A DNA stretch of 7,660 nt, taken from an uncultured Bacilli bacterium (GTDB taxonomy: Bacteria > Bacillota_I > Bacilli_A > RF39 > UBA660). Under the pieces are notes generated by a model. That model was not told the DNA's origin. It saw nothing but the letters and a program-made list of their open reading frames with translations, and did not search any database. Positions 1 to 6,579 of the stretch are shown here, one piece after another; within the stretch, counting starts at the first letter, position 1; each line of letters starts with the position of its first letter. The stretch covers positions 1-7,660 of the forward strand of contig CALVHK010000045.1 in assembly GCA_944327405.1 (NCBI GenBank), in the 5' to 3' direction. A program made the position numbers and the translations under genes.

Positions 1-1286
1 CCAAAGTTTCCTATTTGTAAATGTTCTTCTAACACATTTGTATTTGCATCAATAACATCTTTATCTTCATCAAAATGTTTGGCTGGTCCACTTGATACCG
101 GTAATATTAAAGCATCATACTCTTTAAACAACTCTTTCATTTTATCAACGATTAAACGCCTTACTCGAGCCGCATTTTTAAAATAACGCTCTTGATTTTC
201 TTTTTGTAAGACATAAGAACCAATAACAAACCTTCTTTTAATTAAAGGTGAAAATCCAAGCGTACGATGATCTTTCATCATTTCAAACACGTTTTTCTTA
301 TCACTTCTTGGTCCAAAGATAATTCCTGTTAAATTAGACATATTACTTGTTGCTTCCGCACAAGAGATAACAACGTAAACACTTGCAATGGCATTTAAAA
401 GTCTTTGATCGATACTTACAGCATCAACACTAGCTCCAGCCTCTTTTAGTATTTCTAGTGTATTCTTATAGTTTTCTAAATGAGCCTTTAGTTCATCACT
501 AGCATTTGGATAATTTTCAATATCACAGATCTCTTTAATATAAAATAGTCTCTTTCCCTTAATATCACCAGTTAGAGACTCGGCTAAATGAATGTGAGTT
601 GAATCCCAACTTGTCATGTCCGCTTCGTCTTTGCCTTTCATGATATCACAAACAATTGCCACATCTTCGACACTTCTAGTTAAGACACCACAGTGATCTA
701 GACTACTTGCAAAAGGAAATAATCCGTATCTGGAAAGCATTCCATAAGTAGGTTTATATCCCACAATGCCACAGTAAGCCGCTGGTTTACGAATAGAATC
801 TCCAGTATCACTACCCAAAGCAAAAGGATAAACGCCAGCAGCTACCGCACAAGCAGACCCAGCTGAAGATCCGGCACACATTCTTGTTTTATCCCAAGGA
901 TTTAGTACCGGCCCCGTATGACATGTGGTACCTGTTCCACCCATACCAAACTCATCTAAAGCAGTTTTATTTGTCATGACTGCTCCCGCATCAAATAGTT
1001 TTTGTACGACTGTTGCCGTAAAAAAAGGAACGTAGTTTTTCAAAGTATTCGATGAACCTGTAGATAACACATCTTTGGTAGAATAATTGTCTTTCACACC
1101 AAAAGGAATACCAGATACCAAAGAATCTGTGATTTCGGTTGGTTTCGCATCATCGCAAATCGTTACAAAAGCATTATATTTTTCCTCTACTTCTTTTGAT
1201 TTTTGTAAAGATTCTTGAATTAATTCTTCGCTAGTAACACGTCCACTTACCAATGATTCGTGTAATTCTTTAATACTTTTATCCAT
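1..1286 (-). CDS. gatA: Asp-tRNA(Asn)/Glu-tRNA(Gln) amidotransferase subunit A, partial (C-terminus beyond left edge)
   Basis: GatA is the glutaminase subunit of GatCAB. It hydrolyses glutamine and supplies ammonia for amidating Glu-tRNA(Gln) and/or Asp-tRNA(Asn) in the cytoplasm. My translation from the ATG at 1286-1284 gives 428 residues with no stop before the window edge; the family is usually about 480-490, so roughly 50-60 residues are missing. The amidase-signature fold is clear: GIPFGVKDN around residue 59-67 with catalytic Lys65, AGSSAGSA at 138-145 with the cis-serine Ser140, and SDTGDSIRKPA at 159-169 with nucleophile Ser164. The Lys-Ser-Ser spacing (75 and 24) equals that of S. 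aureus GatA (79/154/178). The oxyanion-loop residue before Ser164 is Asp163, where the classical signature has Gly. The start overlaps the gatC stop by 1 nt (TAATG), and an AAGGTGG ribosome site lies inside the end of gatC. The later segment (GFSPLIKRR, then a YVLQKENQE stretch) looks mollicute-like to me. gatB presumably follows to the left. Confidence 0.96.
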   Translation of the reverse strand, partial: MDKSIKELHESLVSGRVTSEELIQESLQKSKEVEEKYNAFVTICDDAKPTEITDSLVSGIPFGVKDNYSTKDVLSTGSSNTLKNYVPFFTATVVQKLFDAGAVMTNKTALDEFGMGGTGTTCHTGPVLNPWDKTRMCAGSSAGSACAVAAGVYPFALGSDTGDSIRKPAAYCGIVGYKPTYGMLSRYGLFPFASSLDHCGVLTRSVEDVAIVCDIMKGKDEADMTSWDSTHIHLAESLTGDIKGKRLFYIKEICDIENYPNASDELKAHLENYKNTLEILKEAGASVDAVSIDQRLLNAIASVYVVISCAEATSNMSNLTGIIFGPRSDKKNVFEMMKDHRTLGFSPLIKRRFVIGSYVLQKENQERYFKNAARVRRLIVDKMKELFKEYDALILPVSSGPAKHFDEDKDVIDANTNVLEEHLQIGNF

Positions 1287-1582
1287 TATTCCACCACCTT
1301 TGGTACTTCAATTTCTCGCCCATCAACAGACCCAGCATTTTTTAAAGCATCTTCAATCGGAATGGATTCTTTTGCTTCATCGCGTCTTAGTTCAAAAGCA
1401 AAATCATCCAAAGCATGGGTCATAGGTTCAACACTTTCGATATTAGGAATTTCATTAATCAAATCAATATTCCGATCAATCGCATCAAATTCTTCTAAAA
1501 CCATTTTATTTTCTTCATCGGTTAGGCCAATTAATAATTTTTCTGCATAATCATCGACCATTTCTTTGGTAAACTTACTCAT
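1286..1582 (-). CDS. gatC: Asp-tRNA(Asn)/Glu-tRNA(Gln) amidotransferase subunit C
   Basis: GatC is the small subunit that wraps around GatA and stabilises its contact with GatB in the tRNA-dependent amidotransferase. The 98-residue product has the family length and shape: an N-terminal helical part ending in a LTDEE-type segment, the central VEPMTH motif, LRRDEA, and a C-terminal DGREIEVPKVVE, which matches the usual DG-x-F-x-VPKVxE ending. Two in-frame starts are possible: GTG at 1585 and ATG at 1582. The ATG is preferred because GGAGG at 1593-1589 sits 6 nt upstream of it but only 3 nt from the GTG. With this start, gatC overlaps the end of aspS by 8 nt and the next gene, gatA, by 1 nt, which indicates translational coupling. 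Stoichiometric production with GatA is the expected consequence (inference). Confidence 0.95.
   Translation of the reverse strand: MSKFTKEMVDDYAEKLLIGLTDEENKMVLEEFDAIDRNIDLINEIPNIESVEPMTHALDDFAFELRRDEAKESIPIEDALKNAGSVDGREIEVPKVVE
1294..1300 (-). promoter_or_regulatory. Ribosome binding site of gatA inside the gatC 3' end
   Basis: AAGGTGG on the minus strand, one mismatch from AAGGAGG and 7 nt before the gatA ATG. It also encodes the conserved PKVVE end of GatC, so the coding and initiation signals share the same bases. Confidence 0.65.
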
Positions 1583-3329
1583 CACTTTCCTCCAATCTTA
1601 TTTTTAACTCATCTAATTGTTCTTGTGATACTCTATTTGGTGCTTCACTCATTAAATCACTAGCACTTTGCGTTTTCGGAAAAGCTATAACATCTTTAAT
1701 ATTATCAGTTCCACCTAGTAACATCGTAAATCTCTCTAAACCAATTGCTAATCCCGCATGAGGAGGAGCACCGTACTTGAAAGCTTCAATAAAGAAAGCA
1801 AACTTATTTTTAATTTCTTCATCACTTAATCCTAAAGCTTCAAATACTTGTCTTTGCATTTTCGGATTATGAATACGGACAGAACCACCACCAAGTTCAT
1901 AACCATTTAAGACAATGTCATAAGCATCACTCAATGCTTTTTCAGGCTGATCTAATTCTTCTATGTTCTTTGGCATCGTAAATGGGTGATGCATAGCTTT
2001 GTATCTATGCTCTTTTTCGGAATACTCAAACATAGGAAAATCTACGACCCATAAGAAGTTTAACTTACTCTTATCAATTAATCCAAGTTCCTCTGCTATT
2101 TTTAACCGTAATGCTCCAAGAGATGCATAAACAACACTAGGCTTATCAACAACAATTAAAACTAAGTCATTATTGCTAATGCCAAATCTATTTTTCATTT
2201 CCTCTAGTTTTTCATCTTCTAAGTTTTTAGCAATAACACCATTAAATTGATCGTTATCAAATTTTAACCAAGCCATTCCTTTAGCACCGTAAATTTTCAC
2301 AAAATCAATCATATGATCTACATCACTACGAGAATATTTATCACCATTATTTTTAACGATTAAGCATTTAGCAATACCACCTTTTTCAATGGCATTTCGA
2401 AATACATTCATCTGCGTATCTCTTAAAATATCGGTTAAATCATTTAAATACATTTCAAATCTTGTATCAGGTTTATCAGATCCATACTTATTCATGGCAT
2501 CTTTCCAAGTCATTTTTGGGAATTTTTCTAACTCGATGTTTTTGGTTGATTTAACGACATGTTTAATCATTTCTTCTACTAAATTCATAACATCTTCGCT
2601 ACTTGCAAAACTCATTTCTAGATCAATCTGCGTAAATTCTGGTTGACGGTCTGCTCTTAAGTCTTCATCCCGAAAACACTTTGCAATTTGATAGTATTTT
2701 TCAAAACCACTAATCATTAATAATTGTTTAAATATCTGAGGACTTTGAGGAAGAGCATAAAAGGAGCCCGGTGTTACTCTTGATGGCACAATATAGTCTC
2801 TTGCTCCTTCTGGTGTACTTTTACAAAGTATCGGTGTTTCAATTTCTAGAAAATCTTGTCTATTCAAAAATTCCCGAACTGCCGTCGTAATTTTAGAACG
2901 TAATATAATTTTTTCTTGCGCATACTCTCTTCTTAAATCCAAATATCGATACTTTAACGCCACTGTCTCATTAATCTCTTTATCCTCATAAATATTAAAA
3001 GGAACAGGATCAGCCTCTCCAAGTATTTTTAGATCATGAACCATTAATTCTACTTCACCAGTAGGAATCTTGGGATTAATCATATCTTCTTCTCTTTTGA
3101 TTAACTCACCCGTTACTTCAATACAAAATTCGTTTCGAAGGGATTCTGCTAATTCAAATTCTGTTTTTAAAAATCCTCGATTAAACACAACTTGTAAAAA
3201 CCCACTGCGGTCCCGCAAATCAACGAAGATAACACCACCCATGTCTCTTCGTTTATTCACCCAACCTTGAACGGTATAAGTCTTACCGATATCTTTAATT
3301 CGAAATTCTCCGTTGTTATATTTTTTCAA
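1575..3329 (-). CDS. aspS: Aspartyl-tRNA synthetase, bacterial type (class IIb)
   Basis: This enzyme activates aspartate with ATP and charges tRNA-Asp. The 584-residue length is typical of bacterial AspRS. In order: an N-terminal OB-fold anticodon-binding domain (about 1-105, with GWVNKRRDMGG at 22-32); a catalytic domain with the aspartate-binding QSPQIFKQ at 195-202 (Lys201 contacts the substrate carboxylate in the family); motif 2, FRDEDLRADRQPEFTQ, at 219-234; a large GAD-type insertion at roughly 285-410, which marks the bacterial type; GGGSVRIH at 480-487; and motif 3, GLAIGLERF, at 526-534 with Arg533. The start is TTG at 3329-3327. It is chosen because AGGAG lies 8 nt upstream and the N-terminus then aligns with other AspRS. 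Position 30, which in studied enzymes separates Asp-only (Leu) from relaxed (His) AspRS, is Met here. It is the second AspRS gene in the cluster, lies 11 nt after the kinase gene, and overlaps gatC. Confidence 0.97.
   Translation of the reverse strand: MKKYNNGEFRIKDIGKTYTVQGWVNKRRDMGGVIFVDLRDRSGFLQVVFNRGFLKTEFELAESLRNEFCIEVTGELIKREEDMINPKIPTGEVELMVHDLKILGEADPVPFNIYEDKEINETVALKYRYLDLRREYAQEKIILRSKITTAVREFLNRQDFLEIETPILCKSTPEGARDYIVPSRVTPGSFYALPQSPQIFKQLLMISGFEKYYQIAKCFRDEDLRADRQPEFTQIDLEMSFASSEDVMNLVEEMIKHVVKSTKNIELEKFPKMTWKDAMNKYGSDKPDTRFEMYLNDLTDILRDTQMNVFRNAIEKGGIAKCLIVKNNGDKYSRSDVDHMIDFVKIYGAKGMAWLKFDNDQFNGVIAKNLEDEKLEEMKNRFGISNNDLVLIVVDKPSVVYASLGALRLKIAEELGLIDKSKLNFLWVVDFPMFEYSEKEHRYKAMHHPFTMPKNIEELDQPEKALSDAYDIVLNGYELGGGSVRIHNPKMQRQVFEALGLSDEEIKNKFAFFIEAFKYGAPPHAGLAIGLERFTMLLGGTDNIKDVIAFPKTQSASDLMSEAPNRVSQEQLDELKIRLEESDE
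1589..1593 (-). promoter_or_regulatory. Ribosome binding site of gatC inside the aspS 3' end
   Basis: GGAGG on the minus strand, within the last codons of aspS. It favours the ATG at 1582 (6-nt spacing) over the GTG at 1585 (3-nt spacing). Confidence 0.75.
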
Positions 3330-3337
3330 TTTTCTCT

Positions 3338-3342
3338 CTCCT
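3338..3342 (-). promoter_or_regulatory. Ribosome binding site supporting the TTG start of aspS
   Basis: AGGAG on the minus strand, sharing AG with the kinase gene's TAG stop and lying 8 nt before the TTG start at 3329. Confidence 0.75.
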
Positions 3343-3889
3343 ATTCCTCTAACTTCCTTAATATTTCCTCTAATCTTTGATCAAAATCATCAAAAGTACC
3401 ATTATTATCAATATAATAATCCGCATAGGCTATTGGCCCAGCTTTAGCAATGTTCTCAATTTCCGAAATGTCTCGTTTCTTTGCCTCTTCATAATTTAAT
3501 GGCCTATTGGTGCGCTTCCGAAGTCTTTCATAACGCAAATTTTTATCAACGATAATCGCAATAGTTGTAAGTTCATCACCAAATTCATCTTTTAATGTCA
3601 TAAGTTCATCCCACGAATATAAGCCATCTAATACGACATCGTGAGATTTGGCTAATTCTTTAATTTTAGGAAGCAATATAATAGCATAAGCCGCCATTCC
3701 AAGTTCACTTCGAAGTTTCTCCCGTATATACTTTTCATTTTCTGGATTTATTTCTAGATTTTCTTCCTTAAGTTTATCAAGTGTAACACCACCAAAATAA
3801 ACTTTCTCAAAACCTCTTTGTATCAAATAGTCACATGCTACCGACTTGCCAGCACCGCACATTCCAACGATCGCAATAATCTTATTCAT
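3341..3889 (-). CDS. Small P-loop nucleotide kinase-like protein (CoaE/adenylate-kinase-like fold), substrate unknown
   Basis: The 182-residue protein begins with a beta strand and a Walker A loop, IVGMCGAGKS (residues 7-16). It then has a short region with YFGGVTLD (31-38), an acidic strand VVLDGLYSWDE (85-95) in the place of a kinase Walker B/substrate segment, an arginine-rich lid-like part (RYERLRKRTNRP, 119-130), KKRD (137-140), and a GPIAYADYYIDN segment (151-162) followed by a C-terminal helix. This order is that of dephospho-CoA kinase/NMP-kinase-like proteins. Related proteins are usually annotated only as AAA family ATPase or dephospho-CoA kinase-like. It lacks the usual GLTGGIxSGKS start of CoaE, so I do not call it coaE. 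The ATG at 3889 is preferred over TTG at 3895 because AGGAAGG ends 6 nt before it. It sits between asnS and aspS with 11-nt gaps on both sides, so it is co-transcribed with the synthetases; whether it works with them is unknown. Confidence 0.85.
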   Translation of the reverse strand: MNKIIAIVGMCGAGKSVACDYLIQRGFEKVYFGGVTLDKLKEENLEINPENEKYIREKLRSELGMAAYAIILLPKIKELAKSHDVVLDGLYSWDELMTLKDEFGDELTTIAIIVDKNLRYERLRKRTNRPLNYEEAKKRDISEIENIAKAGPIAYADYYIDNNGTFDDFDQRLEEILRKLEE

Positions 3890-3895
3890 ATTCAA

Positions 3896-3902
3896 CCTTC
3901 CT
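3896..3902 (-). promoter_or_regulatory. Ribosome binding site deciding the kinase start
   Basis: AGGAAGG on the minus strand, overlapping the asnS TAG stop. It leaves 6 nt to the ATG at 3889 but none to the TTG at 3895, so the ATG is taken as the start. Confidence 0.75.
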
Positions 3903-5265
3903 AATACTCACAATTCTTTGGTGTTCTAGGATACGGAATAACATCACGAATATTATCAACACCTGTTAAATAAATAAGTAATCTTTCAAATCCCATACCA
4001 AATCCGGAATGAATACAGCCACCATATTTTCTTAAGTTTAGATACCAGTCCATAGAAGTTGCATCCATATCAAGTTCTTTCATTCTCGTAACTAACTTAT
4101 CATAATCTTCTTCTCTTTGGCTACCACCCATAAGTTCTCCTGCACCTGGTACTTCAAGGTCGACTGCCGCAACCGTCTTACCATCACTATTTTGTTTCAT
4201 ATAGAAAGCTTTAATATCTTTAGGCCAATTCTTAATAAATACTGGCCCGTTAAAGTATTCAGTGATGTATTTTTCATGTTCTTTGGCAATATCTTCACCA
4301 TATTTCGGTTCAAACTCCCATTTTACATCCGCATTTTTAAGAATAGCAATAGCCTCTTCATGATCGATTCGTGTAAACTTACTGGTAATTAATTTTTCTA
4401 ACTTGTTTTTAAGTCCTTTTTCTACAAAGGAATCAAAGAATTCGATTTCCAGTGGCGCATGATCTAACACATATTTAACAACATATTTAAGCATATCTTC
4501 CATAATATCCATGTCACCCTCTAAATCACAGAAGGCTATTTCTGGCTCAATCATCCAAAACTCCGAAGCATGGGTCTTAGTATTAGAGTTTTCAGCTCGA
4601 AATGTTGGCCCAAAAGTATAAGTTTTTTTGTAAGCTAAAGCAAAAGTTTCTGCTTCCAACTGTCCACTTACGGTTAAATTCGTCATTTTACCAAAGAAAT
4701 CTTTGCTATAATCGACTTTTCCATTTAGCTTATCAATAGGAAGTGTCGTTACTTGAAACATTTCTCCTGCGCCTTCACAATCACTCGCGGTAATAAGTGG
4801 GGCATGAAAATATACATAGCCACGATCTTGGAAGTACTTATGAATAGCATAGGCTGCTACACTACGAACCCGAAATACGGCTTGGAACATATTCGTTCTT
4901 GGTCTTAAATAGGCAACTTCTCTTAAGAATTCTCTCGTGTGTCTTTTCGGTTGAATTGGATAATCTTCAGGGCAAGCACCAAGTAAAGTAACACAAGAAG
5001 CCCGCATCTCATAATCTTGTTTACCACTAGATTTTACAATAACTCCCGTTACTTCAATCGCACTACCAACTAAGTATTTTTGTATTTCATCAAAGTTTTC
5101 TAGTGCATCATCATAAACAATTTGTAGATGTTTGAAAGTTGTTCCATCGGAAAAATCAATAAAGCCAAAAGTTTTTTGATCCCGGTGATTTCTTATCCAT
5201 CCTTGAACGGTAACCGTTTGTCCTTCATGACTGGAAATATTTTCAAATAAATCTCTTAAATCCAT
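3901..5265 (-). CDS. asnS: Asparaginyl-tRNA synthetase
   Basis: AsnRS directly attaches asparagine to tRNA-Asn. The product is 454 residues, close to the usual bacterial length of about 430-466. It has an N-terminal OB fold (about 1-100, with GWIRNHRDQK at 22-31) and a class IIb catalytic core. SGQLEAE at 200-206 is diagnostic: it is the AsnRS counterpart of the AspRS QSPQxxKQ motif. Motif 2 is FRAENSNTKTHASEFW at 222-237 and motif 3 is GFGMGFERL at 421-429. GELMGGSQREEDY (376-388) and the ending DVIPYPRTPKN are also typical AsnRS. The ATG at 5265 has AAGGAGG 8 nt upstream, and that site begins within the stop codon of the preceding gene. In this cluster its presence means Asn-tRNA does not have to be made by transamidation, which bears on what the second AspRS and GatCA are for. 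Confidence 0.97.
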   Translation of the reverse strand: MDLRDLFENISSHEGQTVTVQGWIRNHRDQKTFGFIDFSDGTTFKHLQIVYDDALENFDEIQKYLVGSAIEVTGVIVKSSGKQDYEMRASCVTLLGACPEDYPIQPKRHTREFLREVAYLRPRTNMFQAVFRVRSVAAYAIHKYFQDRGYVYFHAPLITASDCEGAGEMFQVTTLPIDKLNGKVDYSKDFFGKMTNLTVSGQLEAETFALAYKKTYTFGPTFRAENSNTKTHASEFWMIEPEIAFCDLEGDMDIMEDMLKYVVKYVLDHAPLEIEFFDSFVEKGLKNKLEKLITSKFTRIDHEEAIAILKNADVKWEFEPKYGEDIAKEHEKYITEYFNGPVFIKNWPKDIKAFYMKQNSDGKTVAAVDLEVPGAGELMGGSQREEDYDKLVTRMKELDMDATSMDWYLNLRKYGGCIHSGFGMGFERLLIYLTGVDNIRDVIPYPRTPKNCEY

Positions 5266-5273
5266 AATTTAAT

Positions 5274-5280
5274 CCTCCTT
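5274..5280 (-). promoter_or_regulatory. Ribosome binding site of asnS merged with aspS2 stop codon
   Basis: A perfect AAGGAGG on the minus strand. Its first base is the last A of the aspS2 TAA stop (5282-5280), and it lies 8 nt before the asnS ATG. Confidence 0.85.
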
Positions 5281-6569
5281 TATGGTGTAAGCCTTGATGG
5301 CCCTCTAAACAAGAACATTTCTTCTTTTAAACTAGGAAGTCCTAAAAGCAACATCGTAAGTCGATCCACACCAATGGCAAATCCTCCATGAGGTGGGCAT
5401 CCATATTTAAAGAACTCCAAGTAAAATGCTACATCTACACCAAGTCCTTTTTCTTCCGCTTGGCTCTTTAATACCTCATAACGATGTTCTCTTTGGGCAC
5501 CAGTCGTAATCTCGGTTCCTCTCCAAATTAAATCGAAGCCCTCCGGAATATCATTTTTCCTCATATGATAAAATGCTCTTTTTGCTTTTGCAAAACCGGT
5601 AACAAAAATAAATTCTGAACCATATTCTTCCATCGCATATCGACCCGTTAATTTTTCTGCTTCACTATTCATATCACCAATATCATGCTCTGGTATTTCG
5701 TATCCATAACGAGTATGTAATTCTTGATATAAATCTTGTAATTTAATTCTTGGGAAAGGCTTCTTTGGAATAACAACATCCATATCAAACAATTCTTTAA
5801 TTTTTTCCCCATATAAATCTTTCACATGAGTTAAACCGGCAATAAGCAAATCTTCTTCCAAATCCATAACGTCTTCATAGGAATCAATATAAGCAAACTC
5901 TAAATCAAAAGAAGTAAATTCTGTAGCATGACGGTTGGTATTCGAGTTTTCTGCTCGAAAAGCTGGAGCAATTTCAAATACACGCTCTAGGCCACTCGCA
6001 ATAGCCATCTGTTTATAAAACTGTGGACTTTGAGCCAAATACGCTTTTCGATCAAAATACTTAACTTCAAAAACATCGGAACCGGATTCAGATGCCGCCC
6101 CAATAAGTTTCGGTGTATGAATTTCGGTAAAATCTTCACGAATCAAAAACGCCCGCATTCCCTCAACAAACGCTGATTGCACATGCAACATCAAATTGTT
6201 TTTCTCACTTCTAAGGTCAATCCAACGATAATCCATTCTTGTATCGATATTCGCAGTCTCATCGATTGGTAAGGCATCACTCTTACTTAATACCTCTACT
6301 TCTGTAGGTAAAAATTCTTTTCCACCATTTTTTACATATTCACTCTTAACCATTTTTCCTGTAAAAGAAAGAATACTATTTGATAGAACTCCCTCTAGTG
6401 CTTGAGCAAGTTCACTCTGTTCGTTTTTATCAATAGAAACTTGAATTTTTCCACTACGGTCTTTCAAAATAACGAAAATCATATATTTGGTATTACGAAT
6501 ACTTTGAGCCCAACCACTAATTCTTGCATCCTTATCTTCTTTTAAATCACCAATTAACGTTCTCTTCAT
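5280..6569 (-). CDS. aspS2: Aspartyl-tRNA synthetase, archaeal/eukaryotic type (AspRS2; often annotated aspartate--tRNA(Asn) ligase)
   Basis: This is a second AspRS, of the compact archaeal type: 429 residues with no GAD insertion. It has an OB-fold anticodon domain (1-100), DYRWIDLRS (113-121), QSPQFYKQ at 180-187 with the aspartate-binding Lys186, motif 2 FRAENSNTNRHATEF at 204-218, RGTEITTGAQREHRY at 350-364, motif 3 GFAIGVDRL at 396-404 with Arg403, and the family's C-terminal RLTP. QSPQxxKQ shows that it activates aspartate rather than asparagine. Bacterial members of this type (for example Deinococcus AspRS2) can be non-discriminating and mischarge tRNA-Asn with Asp for GatCAB. Here the residue that aligns with the critical loop proline is Asn81, and the residue after GW-x is Gln22, so tRNA specificity cannot be assumed. 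The ATG at 6569 follows an AGGAGGG site that begins in the hisS stop. The second start-proximal residues (KRTLIGDL) fit the family N-terminus. Confidence 0.94.
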   Translation of the reverse strand: MKRTLIGDLKEDKDARISGWAQSIRNTKYMIFVILKDRSGKIQVSIDKNEQSELAQALEGVLSNSILSFTGKMVKSEYVKNGGKEFLPTEVEVLSKSDALPIDETANIDTRMDYRWIDLRSEKNNLMLHVQSAFVEGMRAFLIREDFTEIHTPKLIGAASESGSDVFEVKYFDRKAYLAQSPQFYKQMAIASGLERVFEIAPAFRAENSNTNRHATEFTSFDLEFAYIDSYEDVMDLEEDLLIAGLTHVKDLYGEKIKELFDMDVVIPKKPFPRIKLQDLYQELHTRYGYEIPEHDIGDMNSEAEKLTGRYAMEEYGSEFIFVTGFAKAKRAFYHMRKNDIPEGFDLIWRGTEITTGAQREHRYEVLKSQAEEKGLGVDVAFYLEFFKYGCPPHGGFAIGVDRLTMLLLGLPSLKEEMFLFRGPSRLTP

Positions 6570-6572
6570 AAG

Positions 6573-6579
6573 CCCTCCT
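6573..6579 (-). promoter_or_regulatory. Ribosome binding site of aspS2 merged with hisS stop codon
   Basis: AGGAGGG on the minus strand. Its first two bases are the last two of the hisS TAG stop. The distance from GGAGG to the ATG is short (4 nt). Confidence 0.8.

Noticed and set aside
1583..1585. GTG as the gatC start
   Set aside because: It is only 3 nt from GGAGG; the following ATG has normal 6-nt spacing.
3341..3889. Calling the small kinase coaE or adk
   Set aside because: The Walker A context and the lid and substrate segments do not match either family clearly enough by eye.
1362..4392. Open frames of about 60-90 codons on the plus strand (for example 1362-1550, 2389-2646, 3070-3270, 4117-4392)
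   Set aside because: They lie wholly antisense to well-supported synthetase and gatC genes, have low-complexity Ser/Phe/Ile-rich translations and show no recognisable domain.
5280..6569. The second synthetase as another AsnRS
   Set aside because: It has QSPQFYKQ and RGTEITTGAQREHRY, which are AspRS features, and lacks the AsnRS SGQLEAE motif.
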